A stretch of DNA of 20,000 nucleotides from Prorocentrum cordatum (GCA_963575745.1 CAUYUJ010002714.1:572408-592407); one strand, 5' to 3'; positions 9,157 through 15,913 are shown, numbered from the stretch's first letter. Numbers and translations are program-made. Notes: generated by a model from the letters alone, not told the origin.

Positions 9157-9880
9157 GTGAGAGGTGAGATGCCGTGTGGCAAGCAGTCTGGCGAAGCAGA
9201 AGACGAGGGGCCCTTGCCACATCATGAACTCACGAAGTATGGAGCACTGGTGGCTCGCCAAATATCTCGCACAGGGCCCTTCAGGCATGCAGTTTCCCGT
9301 CAAGGGGCTTGCGCGCTCTATGTCATCCCCGGGCCGCGGGGCATGGGGGCGCCTGGTCAAGCTGGGCAAATGCTTCAATGACCGCGACAGGTGGGGGCAC
9401 CAGCACTTGAATCAGAAGTGCCCAAAGGACTTCACTGGGTGGGCTGGCAACGGCTATGCCAGGCGTGAAGTGACGCGTGCGTCAACAAGTGGAGGAAAGC
9501 ATCGCGTGGAATATACGTGATACGGTCGTGGAGTTCAGAGCTTCGTGGCAGCGCCTGCTGGGCAAGCGGAGCATTTCGGAATGGTGAACGGTGGAGTAAC
9601 GACGGCGGGGCTGCAGGGAGTCTTCAAATATGTTTGCGTTGATGGCGGCAGCGCGGAGATGAGTGCTGCTAGGGCGCCCGTTGCCATTGTGACCTTGCGA
9701 GGGCCAGGGGCGGGCAGACACGTCGAGTTTTGTCAGTTTCGGTTACAGGAGAAGGTGCGATGAGGGGATATCAAGGTGATCAAGGGATGTGCGCATTAGA
9801 ATTTCGCGCGCTAGAACAGACTTTGTTAGCAGGGGCGATATGTCCAGGCGCGCGAGAGGCACCAATCAACGCATTGTGAG
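9157..9880 (+). pseudogene. Ty1/copia RNase H and C-terminal tail
   Basis: This is the best-preserved part of the element. The frame of 9157 begins with ELTKYGALVA (to about 9255). After a frameshift, one frame runs 9256-9763 with a single TGA at 9518-9520. It carries the patch LARSMSSPGRGAWGRLVKLG, then KCPKDFTGWAG and TSTSGG-like text (here ASTSGG), then AEHFGMVNGGVTTAGLQGVF and finally HVEFCQFRLQEKVR ending at TGA 9761-9763. These match in order the copia RNase H blocks (Asp-Trp-Ala-Gly, Ser-Thr-Ser-Gly-Gly, Ala-Glu-Tyr-x-Gly, Arg-His-x-Glu ... Leu-Gln-Glu). Catalytic acidic residues are partly lost. After the stop, GDIKVIKG (9764-9787) continues the tail. Further C-terminal matches extend to about 9880 in a shifted frame. 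Confidence 0.7.
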
Positions 9881-10326
9881 TTGATGGCATGAGTGAGCGC
9901 CCGCTTCGGAGTGTTAGCTTAGCCCATCTCCCGGATGTACTTGCGCGCCGTTTTGGCTGGGACTCGAACCGAGGACCAGTTGAGATCCAGGTGCTTGTCT
10001 ACGCACAAAGTATAGCTGGCCACCATCGGTCATGGTAGCGAGCGAACGCGCATTCTTAAACAAAGCTTCGGCAACACCGTTGCCTGACTAAAGCGAGATG
10101 AACATGTTAGTACATTGCGCCGCCGAATCAAAACAAGACGAAACATCATTTAGTAATCGCAAGAACCGGTTTACAACATCAGATGCGGATTCTCTGAACC
10201 AGGTGCCTTTTTCAACATCCCAGATCCTACCTATACGACCACCTTGCAGGTGATAAGGAGGTTTGGAGTGGGGGCCAGCAATGGGCAACAGTGGTGATTG
10301 TTGCGTTGCCGCTGGCTCTTGGGACC
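9881..10326. other. 3' flank of the retroelement
   Basis: This could contain the element's 3' untranslated region or LTR, but no copy of it was seen upstream of gag. A B-box-like stretch occurs on the minus strand at 9960-9970 (GGTTCGAGTCC), without a foldable tRNA around it. Confidence 0.35.
10088..10288 (-). CDS. Unrecognised short minus-strand frame, possible terminal exon
   Basis: A minus-strand frame reading from 10288 down to the stop at 10088 gives 66 residues. The last 50 look like protein: GGRIGRIWDVEKGTWF, then a helical stretch (VVNRFLRLLNDVSSCFDSA), then a short hydrophobic end. Base composition is more AT-rich than the DNA around it. On the minus strand an AG (plus 10241-10242) precedes GGTGGTCGT, so this could be a last exon rather than a gene starting at 10288. 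It could also belong to a second element inserted in the opposite direction. No family is recognised. Confidence 0.3.
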   Translation of the reverse strand: MPIAGPHSKPPYHLQGGRIGRIWDVEKGTWFRESASDVVNRFLRLLNDVSSCFDSAAQCTNMFISL

Positions 10327-10590
10327 ATCGAGCCCACTATCGATCTCACCCGATCGATCTGACGATCGATCTCACTCGATCGATTTCACTGGCGATCTCA
10401 CTTTTGATCTCGCTACCGATCCCACTATCGATCTCCCTATCGATATCTCTCGATCTCACAATCGATATACTTATTCATCACGCTATCGATCTCACGTTTG
10501 ATCTCACGAGCGATCCCACTATCGGTCTCACTGTCGATCTCACGATCGATTTCACAATCGATTTCGTCATCGGTCTCACGATCGCTTTCG
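10327..10590. repeat. CGATCTCAC satellite (about 12-bp period)
   Basis: A degenerate short-period repeat built on ATCGATCTCACT with a period near 12 bases and many variants (for example TTTGATCTCACG, ACCGATCCCACT). It is unusually dense in GATC and in the palindromes ATCGAT and CGATCG. Any open frame through it reads Asp-Leu-Thr-Ile repeats, a by-product of the period. Confidence 0.85.
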
Positions 10591-10735
10591 CACCAGCGGG
10601 ACACCAGGACACTGGCGGGACACCGGCGGGGCACCGCGGGCCACCGCTTGCCGGCGGGAAAATAATTTGGTCCAGCGGGGACCCAACCACAAGCGGGACA
10701 CCGGCGGGACACCGGCGGGCAACCGCTTGCCGAAA
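10591..10735. repeat. GCGGGACACCG satellite (10-11 bp period)
   Basis: A second short-period array adjoins the first. GCGGGACACC-type units repeat at 10597-10655 and again at 10682-10735, separated by an AT-richer spacer (about 10656-10681). Both blocks end in the same ACCGCTTGCCG, so the whole block looks duplicated. Confidence 0.75.
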
Positions 10736-11321
10736 CAAGAAAAAGGGCCGGCCGCGCCTCAGCCACAGGAGACTTTCCCCTCGCCCGCCCACGCATTTTC
10801 GCTTCGCCCGCACGCACGGCACGCACGAACATGACACCGAAACCGATCTCCCGGTGGGGGGTTCTCCGTTCCACTTCGATCTCACACCCCAACATCCGAT
10901 CATTACCGCGACCTCAATGGCCCGATGAATTCTGAGGATGCTAAGTATTATGCCTGACATGGTGCTTTACGACACCTAATGTTTTATTGTGCCGCGCATG
11001 GAAAGACACCGCTTGCTGCGTTTACAAGTGCTTTACGTGCCTAAATTCGACACAGGGCGTCGAATGGGTTTGTTGTAGCAATATTAATCATCTATTGTCT
11101 TGGTTTTTCGCACGTCTCTGTGCCATTCAGCTCCTATCCAGGTTGTTTTATTTCAGTTTTTCACCCGTCGTATCATTCGGCAACAACTGGCCGAGGCGGG
11201 GAGTTAATACATGGCCGTGCGACCGTGTGAGGAGCAGTACTACGCGCTCCGCTGTCAAGTGTTAGCGGTGCCGCTGTCCAAACGCAGCTGGGTCACCAGC
11301 TACGAAGCATTGACGCTGATA
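10736..11321. other. Gene-poor stretch with a short direct repeat
   Basis: No coding sequence is recognised. GTGCTTTACG occurs at 10961-10970 and 11030-11039, each followed within a few bases by CCTAA, so a short segment may be duplicated about 70 bases apart. From about 10930 the composition is less GC-rich than what precedes it. Confidence 0.4.
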
Positions 11322-11332
11322 TTTGGCTCAAG
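11322..11332 (+). other. Candidate dinoflagellate spliced-leader relic
   Basis: TTTGGCTCAAG is identical to the last 11 bases of the 22-base dinoflagellate spliced leader. The leader's upstream half is not preserved. An exact 11-mer is expected about 0.01 times by chance in both strands of 20 kb with even base use. Such 3'-end relics are known to mark genes that re-entered dinoflagellate genomes as trans-spliced mRNA. The first ATG downstream is at 11384. Confidence 0.4.
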
Positions 11333-11377
11333 TGCAATTTCGCCTCCTGTTGAGAAGCTCCTGCCAGATTGTCAAAG

Positions 11378-11520
11378 ACGACCATGACTACGACCGTTGT
11401 CGGGACCACGGCCACAATCATGACCACGATCACGACCACGACGACGACAACGACGACGACCACAACTACGATCACGACCACGCCTGAGACCCTGGGCCCC
11501 GACCCCGACGACGACGACGA
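11378..11520. repeat. Degenerate ACGACC / GAC array
   Basis: Imperfect 3- and 6-base periods (GACCAC, ACGACG, ACGACC). It is complementary in style to the GTC array at 11612-11769. Confidence 0.8.
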
Positions 11521-11584
11521 CGATGACCCTCCCATCCCGCCCGCCCACCGTAATTCCCGACCGCCCGTTGTCCATCCCGCTTGA
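11384..11584 (+). CDS. Thr/Asp-rich short frame after the leader relic
   Basis: ATG 11384-11386 opens a 66-codon frame ending in TGA 11582-11584. The first 35 codons read from the ACGACC array as Thr/Ile repeats; then come PETLGPDP, an Asp run, PP and a basic Pro-rich end. It is listed because it starts 52 bases after the spliced-leader relic, which would put it at the start of a retroposed transcript. The repeat origin of most of it argues against a functional protein. No family is recognised. Confidence 0.2.
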   Translation: MTTTVVGTTATIMTTITTTTTTTTTTTTTITTTPETLGPDPDDDDDDDPPIPPAHRNSRPPVVHPA

Positions 11585-11611
11585 ATGTTCCCCCCGACCC
11601 GCCCGACCGAC

Positions 11612-11769
11612 CCCCGCGTCGTCGTCGTAGTCATCTTCGTAGTCAACTTCGTAGTCATAGTCATAGTTAGTCGTATGCATGGTCGTTGTCGTCGTCTTGG
11701 TCGCCTTCGTGGTCGCGGTGTCCTCGTCCTCGTCGTTGTCGTCGTCGTCGGTGTCGTCGTCGTCGTAGA
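11612..11769. repeat. Degenerate GTC/TCG array, inverse of 11378-11520
   Basis: An imperfect array of CGTCGT, GTAGTCAT and TCGTCG units, roughly the reverse complement of the array about 90 bases upstream. Every frame through it is low-complexity (Val-rich on one strand, Asp-rich on the other). Confidence 0.8.
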
Positions 11770-11956
11770 TTGCCGTCGGTTTGTCGGGGGGTCTTCGAAC
11801 GTTTTTTCCCCAACCATGTTGTGGTGTTGGGCCCCCCAGTGTTGAAGGGGCAGCTCCCCGCGTCCCACTCTTCCTCTCGCTGCCCCCTCCCTTTTCCTTC
11901 TTCCCGTCACCCCCTTCACTTTGGCACATCCCTCAAACTCTTCGTGCTGCAATAAG

Positions 11957-12330
11957 GAGCTCCACCGAAGGCCCCAGTGGGGGTGCCCGCATGCGCCCCC
12001 CCCCCCCACACCCAGTACAGCGGTTCGTGGCCCTACAAGGGGGCTCTACCGAAGGTCCCAGTGGGGGTGCCCGCATGCGTCCCCCCCACACACTACATCG
12101 CTTCGTGGCCCCATAGGGAGCTCCACCGAAGGCCCCAGTGGCGCAGTCCGCATGCGTCCCCTCCCGCCCAGCACAGCGCTTCGTGGCCCCATAGGGAGCT
12201 CAACCGAAGGTCCTAGGGGCGCAGCCCGCATGCTTCCCCCCCCCACCCACTACAGTATTTCGTGGCCCCGTAGAGGGGTCCACCGAAGGGCCCAGTGGGT
12301 GGGTGTCCGCATGCATCTTCCCCACCCAGG
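11957..12330. repeat. Five-copy tandem repeat of about 80 bp
   Basis: Five copies begin at about 11961, 12045, 12122, 12200 and 12279 (spacings 84, 77, 78 and 79). Each has CTCCACCGAAGG(C/T)CC near its start, the palindrome GCATGC in the middle, a C-rich run of variable length, and CTTCGTGGCCCC(A/G)TA near its end. The C-run accounts for most length variation. Open frames through the array are by-products of the repeat. Confidence 0.85.
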
Positions 12331-12465
12331 ACAGCGTGTCAGGCGAAGCGAGGCGTTGGCGAGGAGAGGCTGCCCCGCCGCGCGGTGGCTCGCGGGTGGT
12401 CGCCGCAGCCGTTGGCTCGAGCTGCCGTGCACGCTCGGGCTCCAACCCGCCGCGGACAGCGGGTG

Positions 12466-12515
12466 CGACGCGCGCGCGCGTGCGCGCGGGCGCCGTGTGC
12501 GCGCGCGCGGGCCGT
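12466..12515. repeat. Alternating CG/TG tract
   Basis: Long alternating purine-pyrimidine stretches (CGCGCGCGCGTGCGCGCG and a second run a few bases on) of a kind prone to left-handed DNA. It lies just upstream of the ATG at 12523. Confidence 0.7.
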
Positions 12516-12522
12516 CGGGCGC

Positions 12523-13239
12523 ATGGCCTCCGGGGAGGCTGGCGCCTTTGTATTGAGGGGCCAGTTCTCCACCACCGCTACCAGAGGTAGGGCGGTGGAG
12601 GACAGGAGGATGGGGAGGGCCTCCTCCGCTCCTCCTCCTCCTCCTCCTCCTCCTCCTCCTCCTCCTCCTCTTCCTCCTCCTCCTCCTCCTCCTCCTCCTC
12701 CTCCTCTCCTCCTCCTCCTCCTCCTCCTCCTCGCTCTCCTAACTATGGTAGTGGTGGTGGTGGAAGTCGGCCCGTCACGCATGGCCCCGCACGAGTTCAA
12801 CGTGGTGCGGGAGGGGCTGGCCACCACCGAGGACCAGACTCGGCTGTGCACCCTCGGGGGCCCTTCCTGCCCCGTGAGCGGCGGCCTTCTCTTGGACTCC
12901 GACGTGGGTTCGGCGCGGGTTCGACGTGGGTTCGACTCGCGGAACGGATTCGACACGGATTCGAGGCGCTCGGCACGGATTCCACAGCTATTCGATGCGG
13001 ATCGCGGCGCGATGGGACAGACAAGGTCCCCCAAAGATTCAGCACAACCTATTCCCTCTGGCCCAGACCTCCAGCGCTGTGCACCAGAAGCAGCACGCAG
13101 GTTTCTCGCCGTTTTCGGCCCTGGGAGGTGGGCCTTCACGGGGCGCCCCGAGCCGTCAGAGCACGGCTCCGGCTCAGGATGGAATGCCTGCTCTGGGGAA
13201 AAGGGGTCGGCTGCCCGGGGCCCCGTACTGGATCCCTGG
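12523..13239 (+). CDS. Three-exon gene candidate, function unknown
   Basis: Reading splice signals gives exon 1 12523-12586 (ATG 12523, opening MASGEAGAFVLRGQF), intron 12587-12751 (GTAGGG ... CCTAAC ... TAG), exon 2 12752-12903, intron 12904-13066 (GTGGGT ... CCTCTGGCCCAG) and exon 3 13067-13239, followed by a donor GTAAGG at 13240. The phases join exactly: exon 1 ends after one base of a codon and exon 2 starts with two; exon 2 ends on a codon and exon 3 begins on one. The two introns are nearly equal (165 and 163 bases). Exon 2 includes MAPHEFNVVREGLATTEDQT; exon 3 is Ser/Pro/Gly-rich and probably disordered. The gene must continue beyond 13239, but later exons were not identified. It might be the 5' part of the dioxygenase gene at 16.3 kb. 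No domain is recognised. Confidence 0.4.
12620..12735. repeat. (CCT)n array inside predicted intron
   Basis: A nearly pure CCT/CTC polypyrimidine array of about 115 bases with a few interruptions. It ends 16 bases before the predicted splice acceptor TAG at 12749-12751. A branch-point-like CCTAAC (12738-12743) lies between them. Pro- or Leu-rich frames through it are repeat by-products. Confidence 0.85.
12904..13010. repeat. Degenerate GGGTTCGAC tandem repeat
   Basis: Units such as GGGTTCGAC, GGATTCGAC and GGATTCGAG recur every 10-12 bases. It fills most of the second predicted intron of the gene candidate. Confidence 0.65.
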
Positions 13240-13398
13240 GTAAGGTGATGCGGGGACAGCGGATGGTGGTTGGACTGATGTTTTTCTGCGAGGATGTCTC
13301 GAGCGCACGGGGCCGCTGCAGTCCCCAAGCCGTGCAGTGACACACCGTGCTGCTTCCTTGTCCTTCCTGCTTCTCTCTCCTGGGCTGCCGCTGTTGCT

Positions 13399-13494
<96 letters not shown>

Positions 13495-13549
13495 GATGAA
13501 CATTATTACTTCTAAAGAATAATTGTTGTTGGGACCCCTGGTGCATGGC
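13399..13549. repeat. (GTA)19(GTT)13 array plus conserved 3' flank
   Basis: GTA units occupy 13399-13455 and GTT units 13456-13494. The next 55 bases (GA.CATTATTACT ... AATAATTGTTGTTGGGACCCC) resemble the flank of the second GTT array at 14356-14395. Runs of Val or Gln/Leu in the open frames are by-products. Confidence 0.85.
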
Positions 13550-13629
13550 CCCCCCGCCGCGCTTAGGCCGCAGCCACGTTTTCATCATTTTCGTGAGGAA
13601 GTCTCAGGCAAAACGGGTTGGTCCGGATC

Positions 13630-14110
13630 CGGTTGTTTTGTTACGGGCGGTTTTCCTTCGCAAAAAATGAGCTAAAGTGGACACTTCTTGTTTTAACATA
13701 ACCAAACTTCAATAATCCCTTGCAAAAAAAATAAGGTAAAGTGGACATTCGCGCGCGCAAGACGAAATCCTTCCAAAACCTTTGTTTTCGTAGCGATTTT
13801 AACATAAAAAACATTAAAAAATCATTGGTTTTCCAAAAAAATGTCAACATTTCATCCCGCGCGCTCTTGCGGATTCGTAGGAAACCCAACACTTTTTCAA
13901 CATTTCTGTCAAACGGGCTTTTGCGAGCAACTTTTTCAAACTTCTGCAACAACGGTTGCGCACCTGCCAGGGCCATCATCCCTGTCAAATAATACCATGC
14001 GGGACACATTCGTTTTTTCTTCGCGCGCGCACGCCGTCGTCGTCGGCCGCGGGGCCCTGAATAGTAGCCACGGTCGTCCGCATGCCACGAAGTGAAGTGT
14101 CCGAACGTCA
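13630..14110. repeat. AT-rich island with internal repeats
   Basis: This block is much more AT-rich than its surroundings, with many runs of A or T. A segment with GCAAAAAATGAGCTAAAGTGGACA (first 20 bases at about 13661-13680) returns in similar form at about 13722-13750, so part is a tandem duplication of about 62 bases. It also contains one of three copies of an AACTTTTT...CTTCTGC motif (13928-13950). It is probably an interspersed repeat rather than local sequence. Confidence 0.6.
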
Positions 14111-14186
14111 TAGGGCGGGAAGCTGGGTGTGGGTGGTGGCGAAGAGTCGTTTGGAAATTTGGTAGAGCTTGAACCGGCCCCCCCAC
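13641..14186 (-). CDS. Lys/Phe-rich minus-strand frame in the AT-rich island
   Basis: A minus-strand frame of 181 codons reads from 14186 to 13641. The C-terminal two-thirds is unusually protein-like for this window: LLQKFEKVARKSPFDRNVEK, then VLGFLRIRKSARDEMLTFFW, then FLMFFMLKSLRKQRFWKDF. The N-terminal third is Arg-rich and weaker. The Lys/Phe bias is what AT-rich DNA produces, but an open frame of this length in AT-rich DNA is less expected by chance than in GC-rich DNA. It may be a remnant coding part of a repeated element. No family is recognised. Confidence 0.3.
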   Translation of the reverse strand: MGGPVQALPNFQTTLRHHPHPASRPMTFGHFTSWHADDRGYYSGPRGRRRRRARAKKKRMCPAWYYLTGMMALAGAQPLLQKFEKVARKSPFDRNVEKVLGFLRIRKSARDEMLTFFWKTNDFLMFFMLKSLRKQRFWKDFVLRARMSTLPYFFCKGLLKFGYVKTRSVHFSSFFAKENRP

Positions 14187-14196
14187 AAAGTGGGGG
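14179..14196. repeat. C/G hairpin CCCCCAC-AAA-GTGGGGG
   Basis: A perfect 7-bp stem with a 3-base loop (14180-14196), followed by TATTGCCCGCCTCC. A similar hairpin followed by CAATGCCCGACCTC lies at 17253-17268. Confidence 0.7.
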
Positions 14197-14254
14197 TATT
14201 GCCCGCCTCCTATGAAAACCCTGGCACTGGTGAGAACGGAGTGTCCCCACGTGC

Positions 14255-14259
14255 TAGTA

Positions 14260-14327
<68 letters not shown>

Positions 14328-14395
14328 CGTCGTTGTTGTTGTTGTTGTTGTTGTTGAACCTTAATTACTAAACAATTATTATTGTTGGACCCCCT
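14255..14395. repeat. (GTT)n array in short inverted repeats, conserved 3' flank
   Basis: The GTT array spans about 14261-14356 with one GTCGTC interruption near 14325. TAGTAATT at 14255-14262 and AATTACTA at 14363-14370 form a perfect 8-bp inverted pair around it. The 3' flank (AATTACTAAACAATTATTATTGTTGGACCCCC) resembles that of the array at 13399-13494. Confidence 0.85.
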
Positions 14396-14559
14396 ATATT
14401 CGCCCTGTCGCTCTCGCCGAGGCGCCGGCCGCATTTCCCCTGAAATTGAGGCTCACGCTCAAGCGTTTTGGGGTTCCGCCAAAACCGGCCCCCCAACAAC
14501 AACAACGCTCCGGCTCGAGACTTCCTCCTTTTTTACTCGGGCTCGGTGCTCTTGCTCGC

Positions 14560-15330
14560 CGCCGAGAGCGGCTCCCGGGCCGGACGCCCGGGTCGGCGCC
14601 CGAGCCGGCGCCCGGGCGCCGGAAAATCGAGTTCCGAGGCGGCGCCGAAAAAAGGCCATTCCAATACACATTTTTTTTCGAGAATGCTGAATTTCTGCTT
14701 CCGGCGCCCGGGAGGGAGGCCGTCCGGGCCGATTCCGGAGCTCGGGCCGGCACCCGGCCCGGCTCCCGGGCCGGACGCCCGGGTCGGCGCCCGAGCCGGC
14801 GCCCGGGCGCCAGAAAATCGAGTTCCGAGGCGGCGCCGAAAAAAGGCCATTCCAATACACATTTTTCTTTCGAAAATGCTGAATTTCTGCTTCCGGCGCC
14901 CGGGAAACCGTCCGGGCCGATTCCGGAGCTCGGGCCGGCACCCGGCCCGGCTCCCGGGCCGGACGCCCGGGTCGGCGCCCGAGCCGGCGCCCGGGCGCCG
15001 GAAAATCGAGTTCCGAGGCGGCGCCGAAAAAAGGCCATTCCAATACACATTTTTCTTTCGAAAATGCTGAATTTCTGCTTCCGGCGCCCGGGAGGCCGTC
15101 CGGGCCGATTCCGGAGCTCGGGCCGGCACCCAGCCCGGCCGGCACCCGGCCCGGCTCCTGGGCCGGACGCCCGGGCAGTTCCGATCGCGCCGAAAAGAGG
15201 CCATTCCAATACACATTTTTCTTTCGAAAATACTGAATTTCTGCTTGCGGCGCCCAGGAAGCCGTCCTGGGCCGATTCTGGAGCGGCCGTGGGCCGGACG
15301 CCCGAGCCGGCGCCCGTACGTGGTGCTTCT
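14560..15330. repeat. About 190-bp GC-rich tandem repeat, four copies
   Basis: Copies begin at about 14570, 14761, 14949 and 15153 (spacings 191, 188 and 204), with a partial fifth from about 15290. Each has a Pro/Gly/Arg-coding GC block full of CCCGGGC-type palindromes, then an AT-containing core with GGCCATTCCAATACACAT, then CTGAATTTCTGCTT. The first two core-to-core spacings are 191 and 188; the third is 166 because copy four has lost about 25 bases before its core. Several long frames are open on both strands. Since 191 and 188 both leave remainder 2 modulo 3, one frame reads successive copies in different phases, so these frames are not evidence of protein. Confidence 0.88.
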
Positions 15331-15522
15331 CTGCTTCTGGCGCCTGCGCAGCTTCCCGAGCCGCTTCTGGAACCATATCTGGGCCGGTCCAGCGATAGGT
15401 TTCCTGGATGTTCTGAACCATCCAACTTTTTGAGACTTCTGCGTCTCAAGGATAGGGAGAGAAGACATTGAAGGAGGATCAAAAAGCAACGTCGCTATGA
15501 ACGCTTGGCTGCCACAAGCCAG

Positions 15523-15692
15523 ACTACTACTACTACTACCGTTACCACTACTACTAGTGCTACAGCCGCAACAACAATATCATCAACTGCTGCTACTACA
15601 ACTACTCATCCTTCCTCCCCCTCCTCCCCCTCCCTTCTCCTCCTCCCCCTCCCTATCTCTCATCTCCCCCTCCTCTTCCTCTTCCTCTCCCT
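15523..15692. repeat. (ACT)n then (CTC)n arrays
   Basis: Degenerate ACT/CTA/CAA triplets (15523-15606) pass into a polypyrimidine CTC/CCT tract (15607-15692). The tract ends in CTCTGAG followed by ATGCGGGGC, which resembles a splice acceptor. Confidence 0.8.
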
Positions 15693-15744
15693 CTGAGATG
15701 CGGGGCATGCGCAAGGCGATTGCGAAGGCGATGTGCCGTCTTAG

Positions 15745-15905
15745 CTATGGATGTTGAAGTTCCTCGGAAGAGGTGGTGGCCAAACCTTCTTGGGCGGGAT
15801 ATCTGGGTGAGGGAATATCGGATCCCGCATGCCAGAAAAATCCCCCATGATGGGGTGTGTTATCCAGATGGATGCATGTGTCATGTGGAAGCATGGCGCA
15901 TGAGG
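15745..15905 (+). CDS. Possible exon upstream of the dioxygenase exon
   Basis: Between a candidate acceptor (GTCTTAG, ending 15744) and a candidate donor (AGG/GTAAAA, GT at 15906) lies a frame with ATG at 15747: MDVEVPRKRWWPNLLGRDIW, then REYRIPHARKIPHDG and a Cys/His-bearing end. Composition is natural and unlike the repeats around it. A second plausible donor (CTGG/GTGAGG) lies at 15807. Both end on a whole codon, which does not match the phase of any acceptor I found ahead of the dioxygenase exon, so a direct join is not supported. No family is recognised. Confidence 0.25.
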
Positions 15906-15913
15906 GTAAAATG

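Larger units (their letters stand above)
2929..9880 (+). mobile_element. Decayed Ty1/copia-like retrotransposon
   Basis: Across about 7 kb, plus-strand fragments appear in the canonical copia order: gag start (2929), gag core (3426-3500), eroded CCHC zinc knuckle (4286-4327), aspartic protease motif IIVDSGA (5042-5062), a post-integrase type segment (7223-7340), reverse transcriptase pieces (8177-8254, 8346-8426, 9047-9103), RNase H (about 9160-9763) and a C-terminal tail (to about 9880). They lie in all three frames and are interrupted by many TAG, TGA and TAA codons, so the copy cannot make a polyprotein. Gag-to-RNase H order with RNase H last is diagnostic of Ty1/copia rather than gypsy only if integrase precedes reverse transcriptase; that part rests on weaker matches around 6870-7340. 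No LTR pair was found, so the element's ends are approximate. Confidence 0.7.

Noticed and set aside
9940-10030. tRNA gene on the minus strand around the B-box-like GGTTCGAGTCC
   Set aside because: The T-arm has a mismatch and no acceptor partner, D-arm or anticodon arm could be folded at the right distances.
2400-10300. LTR pair bounding the retroelement
   Set aside because: Regions upstream of gag (about 2420-2928) and downstream of RNase H (9881-10300) were compared by eye and no shared segment longer than a few bases was found.
10327-10735. CRISPR array
   Set aside because: Units are adjacent, 10-12 bases and degenerate, with no unique spacers; no cas-like genes are present.
11585-11845. 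Val-rich frame as a membrane protein
   Set aside because: The hydrophobic run is a translation of a GTC-type array, not a designed membrane segment.
12339-13343. 334-residue minus-strand protein
   Set aside because: It is held open by the CCT array and GC-rich DNA, and it opposes a phase-consistent exon set on the plus strand.
14394-15489. Large Pro/Arg/Gly proteins of 318-362 residues on either strand
   Set aside because: They run through a tandem repeat whose unit length shifts the frame, and several frames are open at once. There is no evidence for any one of them.
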